DNA of 34,257 bases from Candidatus Yonathbacteria bacterium RIFCSPHIGHO2_02_FULL_44_14 (GTDB taxonomy: Bacteria > Patescibacteriota > Minisyncoccia > Phycocordibacterales > UBA1550). The stretch is taken from positions 1 to 34,257 of the forward strand of contig MHUT01000010.1 of the NCBI GenBank assembly GCA_001823535.1, read 5' to 3'. The notes beneath the pieces were generated by a model, which searched no databases, was not told where the DNA came from, and saw nothing but the letters and a program-made list of their open reading frames with translations. This document shows, piece by piece, positions 23,338-29,296 of the stretch (the stretch's first letter is position 1; each line of letters starts with the position of its first letter). The position numbers and the translations under genes are program-made.

Positions 23338-23362
23338 TATCAAGGTTTAACCTTGATATAAT
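23338..23362 (+). promoter_or_regulatory. Palindromic operator over the SIMPL gene -10 box
   Basis: TATCAAGGTT-T-AACCTTGATA (23338-23358) is a perfect 21-bp palindrome centred on one base. The -10 box TATAAT (23357-23362) overlaps its right end, and the ATG at 23371 is 8 nt further, so the transcript would be leaderless. The -35 region is poor, as in many activated promoters. No tail of T follows, so it is not a simple terminator of the receiver gene. Confidence 0.6.
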
Positions 23363-23370
23363 AAAAAAAC

Positions 23371-24174
23371 ATGATAGAAGACAGCAAAACAAAATTATTT
23401 AAAGCGCTCACAGTGTTTGCAATGCTTGGCACAGTGCTTGTTGGAGCGATGGTCATCACCGAAGTCAAAGCCTATCGATTTATCGGTGGCGGAGTAGCGG
23501 CAACAAATACGATTTCGGTTTCAGGCGAGGGAGAGGTGTTTGCTGCGCCCGATATAGCAAATATTTCCTTCACTGTTCGCGAGGAAGCAAAAAAAGTTTC
23601 TGATGCCCAAGATAAGGTAACCGTGAAAGTAAAGGCAGCGCTTGCGAGCGTACGCAAGCAGGGTGTCGCGGACAAGGATATTAAAACTCAAAATTATAGT
23701 TCGTATCCAAAGTATGAATGGCAAGAGGGTACCGCTTCGTGCATGGGGTTGAATTGCCCGCCTTATCGCCCAGGCAAGCAGGTTATTGTAGGCTACGAAG
23801 TTTCTCAAACGGTAAACATCAAGGTGCGTGATCTGGAGAAAGTAAACGCAATCGTGGATGTTCTTGCGACTGCGGATGTTACTGAGATGCAAGGGCCGAA
23901 TTTTGCTATCGACAAAGAAGACGATCTGAAGGCGGAAGCGAGGAAGCTTGCGATAGACAAAGCGCGCACAAAGGCTGAGGTGCTTGCACGAGACCTTGGC
24001 GTCACTCTTGTTCGTATAGTGTCGTTTTCAGAGGGTGGCAATTTCCCGATCTATGCGCGTACGGCTGCTCTGAGCGAGAAAGCTGATTACGGTATGGGTG
24101 GTGCAATGCCCGAACTCCCACAAGGGGAAGAAAAAATCACTTCAAACGTGACGGTAACATACGAGATACGGTAA
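23371..24174 (+). CDS. SIMPL-domain (DUF541) exported protein
   Basis: A 267-aa protein with an N-terminal signal anchor (ALTVFAMLGTVLVGAMVITE) and a SIMPL/DUF541 domain beginning TISVSGEGEVFAAPDIANIS and continuing to NVTVTYEI at the end. Typical internal pieces are VSDAQDKVTVKVKAALASVR, QNYSSYPKYEW, VGYEVSQTVNIKVRDLEKV and KARTKAEVLARDLGV. An inserted loop SCMGLNCPPYRPG carries two Cys that could form a disulfide, fitting the DsbA/VKOR pair nearby. SIMPL proteins are linked to envelope stress in some bacteria; the molecular role is not known. It follows the receiver by 33 nt with its own palindromic promoter. Confidence 0.88.
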   Translation: MIEDSKTKLFKALTVFAMLGTVLVGAMVITEVKAYRFIGGGVAATNTISVSGEGEVFAAPDIANISFTVREEAKKVSDAQDKVTVKVKAALASVRKQGVADKDIKTQNYSSYPKYEWQEGTASCMGLNCPPYRPGKQVIVGYEVSQTVNIKVRDLEKVNAIVDVLATADVTEMQGPNFAIDKEDDLKAEARKLAIDKARTKAEVLARDLGVTLVRIVSFSEGGNFPIYARTAALSEKADYGMGGAMPELPQGEEKITSNVTVTYEIR

Positions 24175-24178
24175 AGGG

Positions 24179-24245
24179 AAGTCAACAAAACGTAAAACAG
24201 AGAGGCGTCTGATAGGCGCCTCTCTGTTTTACGTTTTGTTGACTT
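24179..24245 (+). terminator. SIMPL terminator with 29-bp perfect stem
   Basis: The left arm begins AAGTCAACAA and the right arm ends TTGTTGACTT; 29 bp pair without error around a 9-nt loop, and the right arm continues into TTTT. The stem is far longer than normal terminators need. Its right end overlaps the -35 box of the secE promoter. Confidence 0.85.
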
Positions 24246-24267
24246 TTTATCATCAAAAGAGTACTGT
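24239..24267 (+). promoter_or_regulatory. secE: secE promoter
   Basis: TTGACT (24239-24244), 17-nt spacer, TACTGT (24262-24267). Transcription would start at about 24274. The -35 box lies in the last bases of the preceding terminator stem. Confidence 0.6.
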
Positions 24268-24274
24268 ATCAGAA

Positions 24275-24295
24275 AGCCCCACGGGGCTGTTTTTT
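24275..24295 (+). promoter_or_regulatory. 5'-terminal hairpin with T run in the secE leader
   Basis: AGCCCC-ac-GGGGCT followed by GTTTTTT looks like a miniature terminator, starting within a base or two of the predicted transcription start. It could attenuate the secE operon or protect the 5' end. If the promoter call is wrong it may instead be a second terminator of the upstream gene. Confidence 0.5.
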
Positions 24296-24309
24296 AAACA
24301 AAAACCACC

Positions 24310-24489
24310 ATGCAATTTATCGAATATATTAAAGAGTCAAAGGGCGAACTCGCCCATGTTACTTGGCCAACCCGCAGTCAGGCGATTGCCTTTACGGTGC
24401 TCGTGGTCGTGCTTTCTGTTCTCACCTCTCTATACCTTGGCGCATTTGACACATTGTTCACAACACTCATTAAAAAGTTTGTAATTTAA
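24310..24489 (+). CDS. secE: Preprotein translocase subunit SecE
   Basis: A 59-aa single-span SecE that stabilises SecY in the translocation channel. It starts MQFIEYIKESKGELAHVTWP, carrying the conserved ELxxVTWP motif before the membrane helix (AIAFTVLVVVLSVLTSLYLG), and ends IKKFVI. This is the minimal one-helix form. It lies upstream of nusG, the usual order secE-nusG-rplK. The sequence before the ATG (AAACCACC) has no Shine-Dalgarno. The last codons belong to the left arm of the hairpin at 24477-24516. Confidence 0.93.
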   Translation: MQFIEYIKESKGELAHVTWPTRSQAIAFTVLVVVLSVLTSLYLGAFDTLFTTLIKKFVI

Positions 24490-24516
24490 CGAGCGCAGCG
24501 ACATTAAATTACAAAC
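24477..24516 (+). terminator. Hairpin at the end of secE
   Basis: GTTTGTAATTTAA and TTAAATTACAAAC pair as perfect 13-bp arms around a 14-nt loop; the left arm includes the secE stop codon. There is no T run after it, so termination is uncertain. Confidence 0.5.
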
Positions 24517-24610
24517 CCAGCCCCTTCATTTTATGACCAAAGTAAATTATAAAAAATTTGTGCCAGTAGTGTTTAGAGGGTAATATTATTAAAATAAGAA
24601 GGGGCTGGGT
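24515..24610 (+). repeat. Large inverted repeat between secE and nusG
   Basis: ACCCAGCCCCTTC (24515-24527) pairs with GAAGGGGCTGGGT (24598-24610), enclosing about 70 nt of AT-rich DNA. The left arm shares two bases with the preceding hairpin, so the two cannot fully form together. The nusG promoter lies in the loop. Confidence 0.75.
24558..24586 (+). promoter_or_regulatory. nusG: nusG promoter
   Basis: TTGTGC (24558-24563), 17-nt spacer, TAATAT (24581-24586); predicted start about 24593, leader about 59 nt. Confidence 0.6.
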
Positions 24611-24651
24611 GGTGATTTTTATAGTCGCTCCACTCCTTAAAAATCAACCAT

Positions 24652-25197
24652 ATGGCAAAACAAGAAACAACAGGAGAGCGCAATTGGTACGCGATTCACA
24701 CTTATGTGGGATACGAGAACGCGGTGCTTCGCAACTTGAAACAGCGTATTGAGTCCCTCGGCATGGAGGATAAGATTTTCAACGTTATCATTCCTCTCGA
24801 GAAAAAAATTAAAGTTAAAGGCGCAAAACGCGTAGAAGTTGAGGAAAAGATTTACCCAGGATACATTCTTGTTGACATGATCGTTACCGATGATTCGTGG
24901 TATGTGGTGCGCAACACGCCTCGGGTAACCGGTTTCGTTGGCGCTGGAGTGACACCTGTCCCTCTTGCAAAGTCGGAAGCAGACGCGCTCTTTGCTCGTA
25001 TGGCGGAATCTACACCAAAGCATAATATCGACCTCGTGGTTGGCGACCATGTGACTATTGTAGATGGGCCATTCAAGGAGCTCGAGGGTAAAGTTGCGGA
25101 AGTAGACAATGAGCGTGGCCGCGCAAAGGTGCTCGTTTCGATGTTTGGTCGCGAAACACCAGTAGAACTCGATTTCCTTCAAATCCACAAGATTTAA
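24652..25197 (+). CDS. nusG: Transcription elongation/antitermination factor NusG
   Basis: A 181-aa NusG. The NGN domain (about 10-115) has NWYAIHTYVGYENAVLRNL, the RNA polymerase-contacting region VIIPLEKKIKVKGAKRVEVE, then KIYPGYILVDM and WYVVRNTPRVTGFVG. The KOW domain (about 127-178) carries VVGDHVTIVDGPFKELEGKV. It binds RNA polymerase, suppresses pausing, and couples to ribosomes or Rho. It is followed by rplK after a separate promoter. No Shine-Dalgarno is seen before the ATG, though CAACCAT precedes it. Confidence 0.96.
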   Translation: MAKQETTGERNWYAIHTYVGYENAVLRNLKQRIESLGMEDKIFNVIIPLEKKIKVKGAKRVEVEEKIYPGYILVDMIVTDDSWYVVRNTPRVTGFVGAGVTPVPLAKSEADALFARMAESTPKHNIDLVVGDHVTIVDGPFKELEGKVAEVDNERGRAKVLVSMFGRETPVELDFLQIHKI

Positions 25198-25216
25198 TCA
25201 ACAAGAAAATAGCGAC

Positions 25217-25245
25217 TTGAAAAATCTCCCAAACTAAGGTAGACT
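25217..25245 (+). promoter_or_regulatory. rplK: rplK promoter
   Basis: TTGAAA (25217-25222), 17-nt spacer, TAGACT (25240-25245); leader about 28 nt. Confidence 0.7.
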
Positions 25246-25279
25246 CAGCAAATTCTAATATTAATACCACCTCAAAGAT

Positions 25280-25702
25280 ATGGCAAAGAAAATAACAAAA
25301 AAGGTTAAAGTAGTCATCCCCGCAGGCAAGGCAACTCCTGCGCCTCCTTTGGGGCCCGCCCTTGGTCAGGCAGGTGTGAACATCGGTGAATTTGTTACAA
25401 AATTCAACGATGCTACTAAGGATAAAATGGGGGATATGATTCCGGTAGTTATTACCGTGTACGAGGATCGTACGTTCACTTTCGTGATGAAGACACCTCC
25501 TGCATCAGGACTTATCCTCAAGGCTGCTGACGTGAAGAGCGGTTCAAAGAAGCCAGGCGCAAGCTCGGTAGCATCGATCACCAAGGCGCAACTCAAGGAA
25601 ATCGCGGAAAAGAAAATGCCTGACCTTTCTGCAAACGACATCGAGGCCGCAATGAAAATAATCGCAGGGACCGCGCGCTCAGCAGGGATCGAAGTGAAGT
25701 AA
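25280..25702 (+). CDS. rplK: 50S ribosomal protein L11
   Basis: A 140-aa L11, which binds the GTPase-associated region of 23S rRNA. Segments: [20 protein letters not shown] with [57 protein letters not shown], and the RNA-binding C-terminus [20 protein letters not shown]. Size is normal. It usually stands before rplA (L1), but here a very strong terminator follows at once and no rplA is found in the window. The stop codon overlaps the terminator's left arm by two bases. Confidence 0.96.
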   Translation: MAKKITKKVKVVIPAGKATPAPPLGPALGQAGVNIGEFVTKFNDATKDKMGDMIPVVITVYEDRTFTFVMKTPPASGLILKAADVKSGSKKPGASSVASITKAQLKEIAEKKMPDLSANDIEAAMKIIAGTARSAGIEVK

Positions 25703-25747
25703 AAACAAAAGAGCCAGCACGCGGTACGTGCTGGCTCTTTTGTTTTT
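25701..25747 (+). terminator. rplK terminator with 21-bp perfect stem
   Basis: Arms beginning AAAAACAAAA and ending TTTTGTTTTT, 21 bp each, enclose a 5-nt loop. A strong intrinsic terminator that is symmetric. Confidence 0.92.
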
Positions 25748-25772
25748 ACGGAATCCAGCTCTATTTTCACTT

Positions 25773-25802
25773 TTTACAAAGTTTCTACGAAAGACATATC
25801 AT
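25773..25802 (+). promoter_or_regulatory. Candidate promoter of a micro-ORF or small RNA
   Basis: TTTACA (25773-25778), 18-nt spacer, TATCAT (25797-25802). Transcription would begin at about 25808-25809, exactly at an ATG. Confidence 0.45.
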
Positions 25803-25807
25803 CCCTT

Positions 25808-25858
25808 ATGCTAGCGATTACAGCTGTGGGTTATTACATTCAAAATAGGGCTGGGTGA
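25808..25858 (+). CDS. Possible leaderless 16-codon micro-ORF
   Basis: The frame encodes MLAITAVGYYIQNRAG and then TGA. It starts 5 nt after a candidate -10 box and is followed at 25869-25930 by a strong hairpin with A and T tracts. That would give a transcript of about 125 nt. The small size means the frame could be chance, and the transcript may simply be a small RNA. A ten-base string of its end, GGGCTGGGTG (25848-25857), recurs in the nusG leader. Confidence 0.3.
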   Translation: MLAITAVGYYIQNRAG

Positions 25859-25868
25859 AGTAATCCTC

Positions 25869-25930
25869 AAAATTCTTAATAAAAATCCACGCAAACTCAA
25901 TAGTTTGCGTGGATTTTTGTTAAGAATTTT
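25869..25930. terminator. Long hairpin terminator after the micro-ORF
   Basis: AAAATTCTTAA, T, then AAAAATCCACGCAAACT pairs with AGTTTGCGTGGATTTTT, G, TTAAGAATTTT around a 4-nt loop. The 28-bp stem has one internal mismatch and both strands carry T tracts. Confidence 0.8.
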
Positions 25931-25978
25931 CTCATCGTCACACAATAGATGCTATAGCATCTATTGTGTGACGATGAG
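25931..25978. repeat. 48-bp perfect palindrome
   Basis: 22-bp arms (left end CTCATCGTCA, right end TGACGATGAG) surround TATA; every base is self-complementary. It is directly adjacent to the preceding hairpin and 9 nt from the next. There is no T run, so it is not an ordinary terminator. Confidence 0.92.
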
Positions 25979-25987
25979 GTGAAAGAA

Positions 25988-26019
25988 AAAGGGTGACAAT
26001 CCTGCGATTGTCACCCTTT
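25988..26019 (-). terminator. thyX terminator
   Basis: AAAGGGTGACAATC and GATTGTCACCCTTT form perfect 14-bp arms around CTGC. Read on the minus strand it follows the thyX stop by about 20 nt and continues with TTCTTTC. Confidence 0.85.
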
Positions 26020-26038
26020 GAGTTTGTGGTACCCTTGC

Positions 26039-27439
26039 CTAACTTACTGACTGCTTGAGCTGAATGTCATGCTCGCCACGCTTGACGTCAAACCGGTCAG
26101 GGTCCTGGTCAAGATGAAGAACAAGCCCATATTTACCAAATGCATTCTGGAGAAACTCCGCCATTTGTTTTGCTCGACGACGGAGTGTGGGATGCACAAA
26201 CCGTGTTGCGCGCAACTCGACAAGGTATACCAGCGCTGGAAGCCCGCCTGTAACGCGGTTTGGGATGCGATATCCCATTGCCGTATAGTACTGGAGAACT
26301 TCTTTGTTAATGCCGATATCAAGCTCAAGAAAAGAAAGAGCCCTACTTTGGTCGCCTAATAATTTAGCAGCCCGCAATTGTAATACCTCAGGAAGTTCAC
26401 AGAGATACCATCTCTCAAAACCATACTGCGTTCCGAGTAGTGGCATCTGTTGCGTTACCGCCCTGTGGCGCTGAATGTCCCGGAACGAACCGAAATCGAG
26501 AGGGAACGAAAAGTAAATATTTCCGCATTCGCTCAGGATTTTTGGTAGGTCTGTTTTTGGTGGGCGAGATTCCAGTGCTTTGCGATACCTGCTGATGTAA
26601 TTGACACTGATTTGGCTCTCCGCATAAAATCCATCCGGGGAGTAAAAATCAGCGATACTCCCTTTGCTCTCAAAGTATTTGTACTCACGCATCATTTCTG
26701 CATAGTATTCTTCACTTGCAGGATATGTTTTGTGGCTAAATGAGCTAGGGTAGTGCTTCACAAGAACTGCTTGAATGCCTGTGGCGACATCACGTACTTC
26801 CTGTAGGGGGTGATTGCGAAGCCAGCACAGATTGTCGGCAACTTGGCGCAGGTTTGTATGCCACGCCAGATTTGTTGTCGCTCCTGCGGGGAGGAATCCA
26901 CGCAAAATATCAAACGAACGTGCCGCGATTGCTTTTTCATACGTTGCTTCGTTCTCGGTTTCTTTCCGTGGGAATTGTGCACGCAAATGAGCGAGCAGTT
27001 CTTCCTTGGAATCCACATAGAATGTGCGCCACGTTTCGAGAATTTCACCCGATAGTTGAGTGCCGATGGGGTCGCGAAACTCTTGCGCAGCAAAGTCGAT
27101 GTAGCGGGTAGATGCTTCCTGTCCACAGTAGAGCTGGTTATCTTGAATGGCTTTCGCAGCGAGCATCGACACGCCCTCAATGAAGATGTCGATACTCCCG
27201 CAGTCGCCGATGGACTTGTGCCCGTAGCCCACATAGAAACTTTCCATGAACTTTTCGGCGCCACGTTCTTCGAGTATGAACAAGTGATCTTCGATGCCTT
27301 TTGCAGAACGTGAGTGCAATGCCTGAAGCATTGCGCCAGCTTCCGCGTCAATAATGGCACCATTGTCGAGCAAAATTACTTTGCCACCATCGGGGAGCAG
27401 ATACTCCAGATGATTTAATGTGCTTAATGAGGACTTCAT
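26039..27439 (-). CDS. thyX: Double-length flavin-dependent thymidylate synthase (ThyX-like)
   Basis: A 466-aa ThyX-like protein, about twice the usual 220-250 aa, which would methylate dUMP to dTMP with FAD and methylene-tetrahydrofolate. Two ThyX-like halves are seen. The first has GHKSIGDCGSIDIFIEGVS and GQEASTRYIDF (the ExSxRY part), but the place of the RHR triad reads Q99-D100-N101. The second has DFGSFRDIQRHRAVTQQMP with an intact RHR near residue 324, but lacks ExSxRY. The usual RHRx7S motif is thus divided between halves. The start at 27439 is set by a strong Shine-Dalgarno AGGAGG (27450-27445). It is divergent from dCTP deaminase, which makes the substrate's precursor. Confidence 0.85.
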   Translation of the reverse strand: MKSSLSTLNHLEYLLPDGGKVILLDNGAIIDAEAGAMLQALHSRSAKGIEDHLFILEERGAEKFMESFYVGYGHKSIGDCGSIDIFIEGVSMLAAKAIQDNQLYCGQEASTRYIDFAAQEFRDPIGTQLSGEILETWRTFYVDSKEELLAHLRAQFPRKETENEATYEKAIAARSFDILRGFLPAGATTNLAWHTNLRQVADNLCWLRNHPLQEVRDVATGIQAVLVKHYPSSFSHKTYPASEEYYAEMMREYKYFESKGSIADFYSPDGFYAESQISVNYISRYRKALESRPPKTDLPKILSECGNIYFSFPLDFGSFRDIQRHRAVTQQMPLLGTQYGFERWYLCELPEVLQLRAAKLLGDQSRALSFLELDIGINKEVLQYYTAMGYRIPNRVTGGLPALVYLVELRATRFVHPTLRRRAKQMAEFLQNAFGKYGLVLHLDQDPDRFDVKRGEHDIQLKQSVS

Positions 27440-27479
27440 TGAAACCTCCTTATTGTTGAGTTTAGTTGAGGTACGATAA

Positions 27480-27508
27480 ATTACAAAGTGCTTTGATTCC
27501 GTTGTCAC
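27480..27508 (-). promoter_or_regulatory. thyX: thyX promoter
   Basis: On the minus strand GTGACA (27508-27503), 17-nt spacer, TGTAAT (27485-27480); leader about 34 nt with Shine-Dalgarno. Confidence 0.5.
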
Positions 27509-27616
27509 TCTATCTAGTTTGCATTAATGTGTCAATGTAATGGACTTATGACCGTTTTCGTGATATATTTTGCTTGGTTAATTCTTTTGCACGTTCATAA
27601 TTTTAGGAGAAATGTT

Positions 27617-28714
27617 ATGTCAAAAAAAGGCGCTTTGCCTGATCGATTGCTTCACCAAATGATAGAAGCGGGGTTTATAAAAGGTTCTTCTGCTAATCAT
27701 GTTGGTCCAGCGTCTTTGGACCTCTGTGTCTCTGATGAGATGTACCGTGTTAATGGAATGTTCCAGCCGAGAATGGGGGAGCCAATTCGGAAACTCATTG
27801 AACGATTGGATACTCGTCCACACAAATTGGGCGCGCCGTTCGAGCGCGAGGTGGTATACCTCGTCCGCTTGAATGAATCGCTTGAGTTGCCACAAAATAT
27901 CTACGGCTACTGCAATCCAAAATCATCAACGGGTCGGCATGATGTGCATATCCGCGTTCTTGCGGATGGTGTTCCTCGTTATGATGCGGTAACACCCGCC
28001 GGATTTTCTGGAAAGCTGTGGGCGGTAATTATCTCACGTTCATACCCAGTAATCATTCCTTCTGGGGAGCCACTGAGCCAATTGCGATTGTTCAATGCAA
28101 AAACTCATCTTTCTGACGAAGAAATTGAAATTGCGTTTACAAAGTGGGGATTGTTGCATACTCTTGATGGGAAACATATCTCGTATAATGATGTAAAGAT
28201 TCGCGACAATGACGGATCGGTTATTTTGACACTCGATCTCAAAAGTCCTATCGCTGGTTACAAATGTTCTGGTGAACAGCGAATACTTGATTTCTCGCGT
28301 GGGAAAAACACCTATGATCCAAAAGATTTTTTTGAGCAAATCAGGGTGTATGGTGATCACATCAGGTTGCGACGCGGAGAGTTTTATATTCTTTCTACGG
28401 CGGAGGCTGTGCTTGTTCCACCAAGTCTCGCGTGTGAAATGGTTGACATGGATTCAAGGAGTGGAGAGTTTCGCGCTCATTATGCAGGATTTATCGATCC
28501 AGGGTGGGGGTATGGAAAAAATGGCGAAGGAAAGGGCCGTCCACTGACACTTGAGGTGCGGCCGTTTGAAGATTTGGTTATTTTTGAAAATCATCCGATT
28601 GCGAAAATTAAATTCGAACAGATGACAGAAACTCCAGAGAATCACTATGACTTAAAAGCCATTTGTAACTACGGAACACAAAGTGGTCCGAAACTTGCGA
28701 AGCAATTCAGATAA
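27617..28714 (+). CDS. dCTP deaminase (long, duplicated DCD/dUTPase-fold form)
   Basis: A 365-aa protein of the long 2'-deoxycytidine 5'-triphosphate deaminase family, about twice the length of E. coli Dcd. It would convert dCTP to dUTP. Seen: HVGPASLDLCVSDEMYRVNG, IYGYCNPKSSTGRHDVHIRV, TPAGFSGKLWAVIISRSYPV in the first half, and FYILSTAEAVLVPPSLACEM, MDSRSGEFRAHYAGFIDPGW and RPLTLEVRPFEDLVIFENHP in the second. The two halves repeat the same beta fold. The ATG at 27617 is set by AGGAGA (27605-27610); in-frame codons back to 27527 would add a 30-residue hydrophobic stretch not seen in the family. The dUTP made here is the substrate of the dUTPase that follows. Confidence 0.88.
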   Translation: MSKKGALPDRLLHQMIEAGFIKGSSANHVGPASLDLCVSDEMYRVNGMFQPRMGEPIRKLIERLDTRPHKLGAPFEREVVYLVRLNESLELPQNIYGYCNPKSSTGRHDVHIRVLADGVPRYDAVTPAGFSGKLWAVIISRSYPVIIPSGEPLSQLRLFNAKTHLSDEEIEIAFTKWGLLHTLDGKHISYNDVKIRDNDGSVILTLDLKSPIAGYKCSGEQRILDFSRGKNTYDPKDFFEQIRVYGDHIRLRRGEFYILSTAEAVLVPPSLACEMVDMDSRSGEFRAHYAGFIDPGWGYGKNGEGKGRPLTLEVRPFEDLVIFENHPIAKIKFEQMTETPENHYDLKAICNYGTQSGPKLAKQFR

Positions 28715-28724
28715 AGAAGTGTTT

Positions 28725-28760
28725 AGGGTCTCAAGCGCGGAGCGTTTGAGACCCTTTTTC
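28725..28760 (+). terminator. dCTP deaminase terminator
   Basis: AGGGTCTCAA and TTGAGACCCT pair around a short GC stem, followed by TTTTTCTTTTTT. Confidence 0.88.
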
Positions 28761-28824
28761 TTTTTTACTGATAGAGTGCTACACTCTGCTCTTATGGAAC
28801 TCAAATGGAAATAAAGATAAAAAA

Positions 28825-29226
28825 ATGCATCCGGATGCGAAATTGCCCACCTACGCGCACAATGGCGATGCGGGGTTTGATTTATATGCGATTGAAAGTG
28901 TGACGATTCGTGTGAGTGAGCGCGTACTCGTGAGTACCGGCATTTCGATGGAAATTCCTGACGGGTATGTCGGACTTATTTGGGACAAGAGCGGGCTTTC
29001 TATGAATCACGGTTTGAAAAACCTTGGCGGTGTGGTAGACGCAGGGTATCGGGGAGAAATAAAAGCAGGTATGGTGAATCTGAGCGCAGAGGACTATACG
29101 ATCACTGTAGGTCACAAAGTTGCGCAAATGCTCATTCAAAAAGTCGAGCATGCCGAAATAACAGAGGTCGCAGAACTTTCAGACAGCACGCGCGGCAAGG
29201 GCGGATTTGGCAGTACGGGGAAGTAG
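28825..29226 (+). CDS. dut: dUTP diphosphatase
   Basis: A 133-aa dUTPase that splits dUTP to dUMP and pyrophosphate, supplying ThyX and keeping uracil out of DNA. All five trimeric-dUTPase motifs are seen: AGFDLYA, WDKSGLS, GGVVDAGYRGEIKAGMVN, GHKVAQML and RGKGGFGSTG. The ATG at 28825 lies just after a run of seven A (28819-28825). From the ATG at 28805 the reading MEIKIKK followed by -1 slippage on this run leads straight into MHPDAKLPTY, the usual dUTPase N-terminus. Thus the true gene may begin at 28805 with a frameshift, or the A run may be miscounted. Without it the first beta strand is missing. Confidence 0.9.
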   Translation: MHPDAKLPTYAHNGDAGFDLYAIESVTIRVSERVLVSTGISMEIPDGYVGLIWDKSGLSMNHGLKNLGGVVDAGYRGEIKAGMVNLSAEDYTITVGHKVAQMLIQKVEHAEITEVAELSDSTRGKGGFGSTGK

Positions 29227-29296
29227 TGTTTCTCTGGCGTTTGTGGTAGAAAAGGGGTAGGTTTTGATCTTAATTTTATAGGGGAGGGGCAGTGTC

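Noticed and set aside
25366-25770. Long open frames antisense to rplK, xfp, pgi, the kinase and others
   Set aside because: They lie exactly opposite well-identified genes, have no start signals or recognisable domains, and arise from the codon bias of the true strand.
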